Below are positions 56,464 through 64,000 of a stretch of 64,000 nt of DNA, in pieces. Source of the stretch: Flammulina velutipes. Its lineage: Eukaryota; Basidiomycota; Agaricomycetes; Agaricales; Physalacriaceae. The translations under genes and the position numbers were made by a program. Where the stretch lies: assembly GCA_011800155.1 (NCBI GenBank), contig CM022369.1, positions 3,782,001 through 3,846,000 of the forward strand. The letters run 5' to 3'. Within the stretch, counting starts at the first letter, position 1; each line of letters opens with the position of its first letter. Below the pieces are notes generated by a model that was given only the letters and a program-made list of their open reading frames with translations, was not told where the DNA came from and made no database searches.

Positions 56464-57199
56464 GATGATGGCGCGTGGCAAGAACTTAAGGCACGTGCCA
56501 ACTAAATTCGTGGATGGGGGGGGGGGAATGTCGCAACTAAAATTCTCCCTAGAAAGCTAGATATTCTGAATTATTGGAGTAGGGAATAGAGTCTTTTTGC
56601 ACCAATAAATATTGGGCTTTTTCGACATTAAGAAAAGGCTAGTAAATATCTGACACTTCAATTAGGCCAACAGCACAACTACTCTCTGAGTCGGTACGTT
56701 GACGAAGGAGTCTATTTTCCCCTTTCAAACGTGGTTGACCAGATCCACATACATAACCGCCACATTTAATCCACTGCGCGCCCTCTCTGACCCAGTTTTG
56801 CGGCCCCACAAGGGCTGAGAACTTGGATGCTGTGTTGGCATTTTGCACTTAACTTTGTATAGTATGTTTTACCAATGCTCAATATATATCCCTGCAAAAA
56901 GCCTCTAATACATGGCTTTGATTTAATGATAGCTGTTCCAGACATTCCAAGTCGACTTTTTAATAACAATGTTTATCTGTATCTCTCGTAAATCCAGCGG
57001 TGCGCACTCAATAATGTACCTATAAATATTAGCACGTAAATATGTGGATCTCTAGATTCAACCAAGGACGATTCGAAGTGGGCTACACCCAGGCGTAATG
57101 TGGCGGAAAGTGACGGAAAAACAAACATATACAATCTTGGCGCCACGCTCACGTGATAAATACTTCCTTCCTTCCTACCATCACCATCTCCCTTAATTT
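56464..57199. other. gene-free stretch, F-box gene promoter
   Basis: It contains a run of eleven or so G near 56515, AT-rich sequence, and at 57101-57185 a TGTGGCGG, a GGCGCCACGCTCACGTGATA block and a CCTACCATCACCATC box just before the F-box gene, like the MSH4 upstream region. Confidence 0.5.
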
Positions 57200-59834
57200 A
57201 TGCCCTCCTCTAATAAACGCCGCAAGAGCGCCGTCGACCTCGATGAAGACAAAGAAAACGCGCCTCTATCGACGTCGCGGAGGTGCAATGCCAGACGCAA
57301 AAGCAGCGGTGTCGTGGTAACACTGGAAGACATGCCTTTCGACGTCTTTCTGGAGGTACGTCGACTTGAATCGTCTTTTTCCAGTCAGAATTTGACCTAC
57401 GGACCTTTATAGATTGCTAGCCATGCCCTACCACTGGACGTCTTCCATCTAACACGGGTCAGCAAAACTCTACGACAATCATTCATGAGCAGAGCATCTA
57501 TCGGCGCCTGGAGAGCTGCACGCGCGAATCTGGAGGGTTTTCCTGCGCCATTCGAAGGCATGTCGGAGCCTGCTTGGGTGCATTTGGCGTATATCAAGAT
57601 CTGCCATGTACGTCGTTGCAGTATCCGTTGATATGTGTGACTGACTCTCTTTATCAGTTCTGTTGGACCAAGACTGTTCTCAATCCCGACTTCTCTCTTC
57701 GTTGCCGTATCTGTCCATCCTGCTCACAAATCCAGTGCGTCGCTACCTCAACTTTCTCGACATCCTCTCATGGTTTCTTAGCCTCGTTGGGCTCAATCCA
57801 CTGCTGGAGGAAAAGCCACCAGCACAGCATCCTATTATTTCAAGTATATTCCAGGTCATTCCTACCCGCATGTGCAGTATGTCGCCATGGTTTCCTTTCG
57901 CATCTTGATTCACCAATTTTAGGCTACCAAGGTGTCAAGGACGAAACTCTCTTTGGACGCTTGTCGGATTACCGTGATGCCCTGCAACATTTCCTCTCAA
58001 ACACCGTCACGCAGGATTGGCTCAATACGCAAGCACAGCTCAAAGCTCGATTACATCAAGTACGTCGTGATGCGTCCCTGTCTCGCCGTCGCTAACCAAA
58101 ATCCAGCATACCGTTCTCTGCAACGCCTGGAAGAAGACCTGTGAAACGGAGCGCGAGCTGGAACTGAAAGGACGAAAGGAGAAGCGTCAGCAAGCGTAAG
58201 GTATTTGGCTTGATACAGTGAAACAGCTTTTGACAAATTTCGATAGTATCTACGACAAACTAGTGGAAGCCGGATATCAAGTGGAGCTCCTTTGGGCGCG
58301 TGCAGAGGGCATCGAATACGTGTTCACAACACATCCCAGTGTCAAGGGCCCTGCTCCGCTTACCGCCCGAGGTACCTCTGACATTTCTGTTCGATGCAAT
58401 GTATCTAACACCGTATGAAGCATGGAACAAAATCCAGGATTCGATGATAACCTTTGGCGAGAACATTCGCCGCCAACGCCTCGACAAATTCCATGCGGTC
58501 AAAGTCAACGAGCGCAAATTCCACGCCCGTACCATACTCAGACAGTGGAAACGAAGGAACACTACCCCGCCAACAAACATCTACCCGTCCATTGCCGACT
58601 TTTGCCAATTTTCAGAGGTGAACGCGATCCTAGACCAACCTGACGACGTCGAAGTGACATTGGAGAGCTTCCAGCCTATCATCGCCCAAATTCCTGTCCT
58701 GTGCAATCGCTGGCGCAACGGAATCTACAAAACCCTAGACGCCCTCGTCAACCCCGACGAGCCTATCACTGGTTCACATGCTGCTTACAACAGGCTGAAC
58801 CTGGCCAAGAACGTCCTTTTCTGCCAAGGATACCACTGCTCAACGATCCCCGAGTACTCTGAAAAGAGTCGCAAGCGCAATTACACCGTACGGGCGACCC
58901 CGATGTGGTTCCCGGATTACCTTTCGCACAAGTGCTGTCGCGCCAACTACATTTCGCCGTATATGCGAGGGCCACACGCAGTGAAGGCTCCGCCGGACCC
59001 GGTGATGAAACTGGAGGGATCTCAATGGATCGCGGAGGATGATAGTCATGGGCGCGTGCCGTGGCGTGGACAAGAGTTTTTGAGGAAGAATGAGGTTTTG
59101 GGGAGGATTGTGAGGAGGGTGATCAAGTTGGCTGGGTTGGACCCGGAGACGGCGACTGTGCGGGATATGGACGAGCAGCTTGGGCTGTTTGAGTGCAAGT
59201 GGTGTCCGTTGGACCGCGTGGATTTGGATGGGTACTCGATGAGTTCGGATGACGATGACGACGACGAGGAGCCGCGGAGGGATAGGCTGTTTGTCAACTG
59301 GCGTCTTTATGTACGGTGCACTTTCCTGATGATCTCCTCCTCCTCGCTAACACCTTGTTTCCAGGTTGACCATGTGTTTAACAACCACTTCTTCGACCAT
59401 GAGAAGATGAAGCACTTTGTCGAAGTTATCGGAGGACGCGCGGAGGACGAGGTTCCCGAGGGCTACGAAGTCGGCACCACAGAAGAGAGGGAGGTCCTGT
59501 ACGAGTGTGTTCGATGCCGAGACATGCCCAGGGAGTTGTTCACTGGCTTCTCGAAAGATCGCATAGTGGAGCATTGCGAGGAAATGTATGTCTCGTCGTT
59601 TCGGGACTTTGTTCGGTGTTGCTGACGGATTTATACAGACATGACGTTGAGGATCCCGTACAGGATACGCATTACTGCGAGATGTATGGATTGGCGGGGC
59701 GAACGACTCAAGAGAAGGTCTACCTGTTCGATGAAGACCGCGTGGCCTACAACAACGAACTTTCAGCGCTCTTGGCGATGTCATTGGTCATGATGACTGA
59801 AACAACGGACATGCTTTTGCGAATGCGTCGGTAA
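57200..59834 (+). CDS. F-box domain protein
   Basis: The start MPSSNKRRKSAVDLDEDKEN is basic and disordered. The F-box follows across an intron: TLEDMPFDVFLE joined to IASHALPLDVFHLTRVSKTL, then RQSFMSRASIGAWRAARANL. WVHLAYIKICH and a Cys-rich segment FCWTKTVLNPDFSLRCRICP come next, typical of large basidiomycete F-box proteins. The C-terminal two thirds include TLFGRLSDYRDALQHF, TPYEAWNKIQDSMITF, an acidic SSDDDDDDEEP run and LSALLAMSLVMMTETTDM. F-box proteins bring substrates to SCF ubiquitin ligases; the target is unknown. Seven or more introns; some middle junctions are not fully resolved. Confidence 0.8.
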
Positions 59835-60302
59835 ACGATATTACTCACTTATCTACTCTTAAACATTTCTTTGGTTCTCTTGCTTTACTTTACAATACAA
59901 ATTCTTATTCTCGTCAAAGCCCACTCTACTACTCTTATTTTACTTATGTTTCATTCTTTTATATACTTCATCTTTTACTTGTTACTGTACCATTTATGCC
60001 GTCTAATACCTTAGTTGTAGCAATGTTCTCTTCAACGATGTGCGTGTTGTACGTCGATTTTATTTCGTTTCGGATTGAATTCTATAATTCTGAATGGAGA
60101 GCTCGAGCAGAGTAGGCTCTTTGGGAGGAGGTCCATGAGGACATGTGGCGCAATCCCCCGCTATAAAGGCTGCAGTCTTTTGAACATAGCTCGACGTGCT
60201 CTTTTCGCATAGTACACGTAGATACAAACTGTAAATTCCATTTTGTCCGTCTAGATACCTAGTGCGAAATACATAATAGTCCCTGCATTCATTCTGAATC
60301 TA
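59835..60302. other. intergenic, convergent 3' flanks
   Basis: T/A-rich sequence between convergent genes. TGTGGCGC occurs at about 60145. Nothing codable is seen. Confidence 0.5.
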
Positions 60303-62680
60303 CTAAGGAGCTGGGATAACAGCCGTGGGGACGGGACTCCCGTCCCCTTGAATGAGCTTCGAGTCCGGAACCGGTTGAGCGAGCATGCTAAAATATGCAT
60401 TTAGCAATAAACTCCTTCGAGTCTGTTTATTGGAGAACTCACTTTTGAAGTGCAGCCCGACTCGAGGGCGGGGATGCGCCCGTACCAATGATAGTCTTAT
60501 GCCCGAAGCTAGGAACACCCTCGTTCGTCACGACATATAGGAACGCGGGTCCAGGCGGGTATATCGCCCCTCGAGGAGGAGCCGTCACAGTCAGTCTCGT
60601 CCTGTTCGAGGAGAGTGTCGAGACGAGGATGACGAGACGTTGATCCATATGCACCGCGTGCGTCGCGTATCCGAGATCCATCAGTGAGACTGAATCTTGT
60701 GAGCGAGGGGATTAGGCAGAGGGAAATGAAGCTGACCGGTGACACTTGAAGCTGTCGACGGAAGATTGACAGAAAGAGTAAAGGTGGCGCCGTAGTTGAC
60801 GATTGCTGGAAGACCAGTGTATGTTGGGCGAGGTTGGAACAAGTATGGGGGTCTGTACCATTCCATCCTGAAGTGCCCAGCTCAGTGGAACATAGACTGA
60901 AAAGATTACGATACAACGAACCTGTATTCAGTCTGATACTTTGTAGTAGTGACATCAAGATTCGGATTAGATCCAGCTAGGCGCGAATATAGTCACGATC
61001 CACAAAACTCTCCTTCGTTCAAAGAACTCACCAATCAAAATCGAGCCATTCGGAGTCAACGTAGCAGTTGAATGGTACAATCTCGGAATCGACGATGCCG
61101 GTATACCCTCTTTTGAGAACCGACTACCAGCAGGAGCAGCAGGATCGTAAACGACTGCAGTAAACGCTGGGTTATCAGCGTTGCTCTGCCCGATCCTATC
61201 TCCGACCTACGAACACTCAGTTAAATGACTGTTGGGTAGATTTCGTCATTTCGTCGACTTACATTTCCGTAACCAGCGACTCCGGTCTGTGCACCATTGA
61301 CAATGAAGACGCGTCCATCCGGCAGAAGGGAGAGCTCGCCCATTACACGCGCCTCAGGCATAGACTCGGTTTTCCATCCAGCAGCGATTCCCTCCGGAGT
61401 CAAGACGATCCTCAAGCATTGGGCAGAAGCAGGCGTTTGCGAAGATAACGTATCCGGGCTCACAGTGTCCGACATTGTCGAGCCTCCACATATCATGACT
61501 TCGGGCGTGTAATCATTATCCGGCGTGAGAGGAAGGAGAGTCGCTCCCGCAGAGAATGGTGAGCTAAGTGTAGAAATAAGAGGGTAGTTCAATGAGGGGA
61601 GAGAATGAAGGCCCACGTGATCCTGACGCCGTTTGGGATACCAGGAAGACGCGTCTCGGTGTTAGTCTTCCAATCGAAGATCATAGCTGCTGTGTTCGCT
61701 GCAACAAATATCGTCCCGTCTCGAAGATAGACCATGATCGGGTAATGATTCCCATTGAGTGTGTCGACAAGGAATTGACTGGGGATTCTCGTGCCGTTGA
61801 ATCCTACCCACCATATCAGCATCAAGGAATATTGGATGTGTATGGAGGACGTACCGTTGATATTCTTCGGAGGGTAGTATTCATACGACGGATTGTTCAA
61901 ACTTGCCGCGTTCATGAAATCGCCACCAAATGAACCACTAAAGCGGGATGAGTTGAATGAGACCTTAGAGGATACGAATTGACACTCACCCATATATGAG
62001 AATTGACCCATCTTCAATGCGAACCGAAGACGGATACCAGCGAGACGAGGTCATCCTCAACACGCTAGGCCATTCCTGCACATCGCACGTTTTATCAGAG
62101 CAAGGCGTGAACAGACGGAGAGCCTGTAATCCATCGAGTCCGGCTATACGGGTGTTAGTTTTGTTCTCATTCGCGATCCATATCACGTACCGGGGGGAAC
62201 AACAGGGTTTCCACCAATACTAACAAACGTCCCATTTCCCAAGAAGCTCCCAGACGCACAGAACGAGTTGCTGAGCGGGTTGAGCGCACGTACGGTGGCT
62301 GTTTCCAAGTCGACTTCGGAGGCCCAAGCGATATGACCATTAATCGTCAACGGGTTATGTTCTCTACAGCACAATCAACTGGTTCGAAGATGTCGGACGA
62401 TATTCAGACCCCACGCACACTTTGTCGAAGATAACGGCAGTCGTTTCGGAGACAACAGCCAACTGCATTGCACTGACGCCTGTCGTTCTATGGAGCGTGA
62501 TCAATATCAACCTCAGGCAGATGTATATGATAGAAGCACCCACCCTTTTTGCTCCAACGTCCATGCTCCCGTCACGAAGGCGCGCTTATGCAGATGACCT
62601 TCTCGAGATGAGGCATGTTGAGAACCATAGACCAACGAGAGCGAGATACTGGAAAGAAGCAAACGTAAACGAGAGCGCAT
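60303..62680 (-). CDS. glyoxal oxidase-type copper radical oxidase
   Basis: The enzyme oxidises aldehydes such as glyoxal outside the cell and produces H2O2, which in wood and litter fungi feeds peroxidases. The signal peptide starts MRSRLRLLLSSISLSLVYG. Domain order is GVSAMQLAVVSETTAVIFDK, NSFCASGSFLGNGTFVSIGG (cross-link Cys), SSRWYPSS (cross-link Tyr region), GDFMNAASLNNPSYEYYPPK, GARVMGELSLLPDGRVFI-type Kelch segments, IPRLYHSTATLTPNGSILIA (axial Tyr), YATHAVHMDQR (copper His) and GPAFLYVVTNEGVPS. Exons are separated by about a dozen short introns. All copper and radical positions recognisable to me are kept. The C-terminus ends SPVPTAVIPAP. Confidence 0.88.
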
Positions 62681-63791
62681 CGTAGCAGGAAGAGAGGGGG
62701 GAGATGTCCACTGTCAGTGGCGAATGATGGAATGAGGCAAACACGTTGTCGAGCGCTGTTTTACACGATTCCCCAAGGCAGGGGAGGGGTACGGAAAAAT
62801 GCCGAGCGTTCCAGGCAACATGCTCTCGAGCTGAAAATTGAAGCATGTGGGTAGGATTTCTCCGTTCAATGTCTAGGAGGCAAGATTGCACCGACGAGAG
62901 ACGCTGTCAAGTTCGTATTCGACGATTTCTTTGTTCGTGGATGACTTCTGATAGCGTGCCGTCGGCGCTAGTACGTTGGGAATCTGCCCTTGGCGGACAG
63001 ATTTAGTGATGACGGGGATTTATGAAGACCCAGTCCTCAATTCGTCTACGAGGGGGACAGCTGTATTACATCACCGCATATGTCACCCATCCAGACTCGA
63101 GATCGCGACAGGATCAGTCAAATCGCGTTAATAGGCAGAGCTAGATGGAGGCGGGTAGTTTAGTATTTCTAAAAGCTGGGAAATAATGCGGTCACATGCC
63201 TGAGCGCGTTAGCTACCCTGACGTCGGGAATGTGCAACTGAATATCAAGTGGGACTCGAAAGTGCTGGTGGGCCCAGAGAGAGTTGATCATTCAGCGCTC
63301 GGGCTTTGCCATCATTCACACGACAAGTCGGAAGCACTTCACATCAGCGAGAATGACCATAACGGCAACCTAACAAGAGATGCATCCAGTTTTACTTCTC
63401 GGTAACGTCTCCGGTCCTCCTCAAGGCGAATCCTCGAGCCCGATCACGCTGCGCAAGTTATCCTTAGCTAGTCCATTGAAATCAAAAATGGAAAAGAATC
63501 TTACTCTTAATTTACTTCGTGGGATTCAATTTAAAGCGCCGCGAGCCTCGTTGATAATGTTCCTTTCGAGACCATGCTTGTGAATCACACCTGTCAGCCA
63601 TGGCGATCAAGTGATTCCGAATGAATATGAGGTCCAGAGCGAATCCTTTCTTTATTTGCTTCTAACATAGATCCCAATCCTGAATATAGGCGTGAAGGCG
63701 CGAAAGTACAATAGCGGTATAGATTCTGATGAAAACATAAGCAACGCCAGATATGGCATGAACGAATCACACGTACAAGTTCGCCCAAATA
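62681..63791. other. gene-free stretch
   Basis: Promoter of the oxidase and flanking sequence; no gene is supported. Confidence 0.45.
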
Positions 63792-63980
63792 TCAAAAGCC
63801 CGTCAGCATGTTCGCCATGATCATCTTCCGTTTCACGGCGGCGCGTTCATCCGTATACAGAAACACTCTATCCCGCCTCCTCCCCTTCGGCCTTGTTCCA
63901 GCCAGCTCACAGAAGTCCTCATTTTCCCTAGCATTGTATACACCATGCCTACATTCGCCATTCAGCGACGGGGGAACCAA
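63792..63980 (-). CDS. possible C-terminal exon of a gene cut by the window end
   Basis: A minus-strand frame reads RRDRVFLYTDERAAVKRKMI and ends MANMLTGF-stop. Composition is protein-like, and the frame stays open toward the window end, but the family is not recognisable and the exon may be spurious. Confidence 0.25.
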   Translation of the reverse strand: MVPPSLNGECRHGVYNARENEDFCELAGTRPKGRRRDRVFLYTDERAAVKRKMIMANMLTGF

Positions 63981-64000
63981 GAGTGAAGAAGAAACATACT

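Overview
The window reads as nuclear DNA of a basidiomycete fungus, most likely an Agaricomycete. Genes are interrupted by many 45-60 bp GT..AG introns. Several families characteristic of that group are present: DUF6534 and DUF6535 membrane proteins, a DUF6699 protein, a glyoxal-oxidase-type copper radical oxidase and a short secreted tyrosinase. All calls come from reading the sequence and its translations; no database search was run.

Layout. 0-5 kb: the 3' end of one tyrosinase copy, an intact nine-exon tyrosinase, and on the opposite strand a beta-trefoil (lectin-like) gene with a ~200 bp triplication behind it. 5-10 kb: an intron-containing tRNA-Asp, a one-pass membrane protein with a C-terminal SH3 domain, a TA-flanked MITE, a five-exon cytochrome c gene and a DUF6699 gene. 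10-16 kb: gene-poor, with a broken 5' copy of MSH4, one protein kinase gene, three patches of a degenerate 10-mer (TGTTCGTGCA) and a hAT MITE with a perfect 8 bp target duplication. 17-26 kb: a DUF6534 membrane protein, a small unknown gene, the meiotic MutS homologue MSH4 and an aldo/keto reductase. 26-31 kb: two tandem two-domain kinase-like genes plus the remnant of a third. 31-56 kb: six pepsin-like (A1) aspartic protease genes in three pairs (++, --, ++), with a kinase pseudogene, an unknown poly-Gly protein, a Ser-rich unknown, a DUF6535 membrane protein and a second hAT MITE between them. 56-64 kb: a small unknown gene, a long F-box protein and a glyoxal oxidase.

How the genes relate. 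Meiosis (MSH4), respiration (cytochrome c), extracellular oxidation (tyrosinase, copper radical oxidase) and secreted proteolysis sit side by side with no evident shared pathway. The coherent unit is the protease cluster: four genes keep both catalytic aspartates, while the 51-56 kb pair has lost both yet stays open across many exons, which suggests secreted pseudoproteases. A short motif pair (GTGTGGCG... then TACCACCATCATC) recurs upstream of the proteases, of MSH4 and its broken copy, and weakly before the F-box gene.

Data-quality remark. The SH3, DUF6699 and small 56.1 kb genes are broken only at G/C homopolymers. Removing one base from each of five runs restores all three and brings each coding length to a multiple of three, so sequencing or assembly error is at least as likely as gene death.
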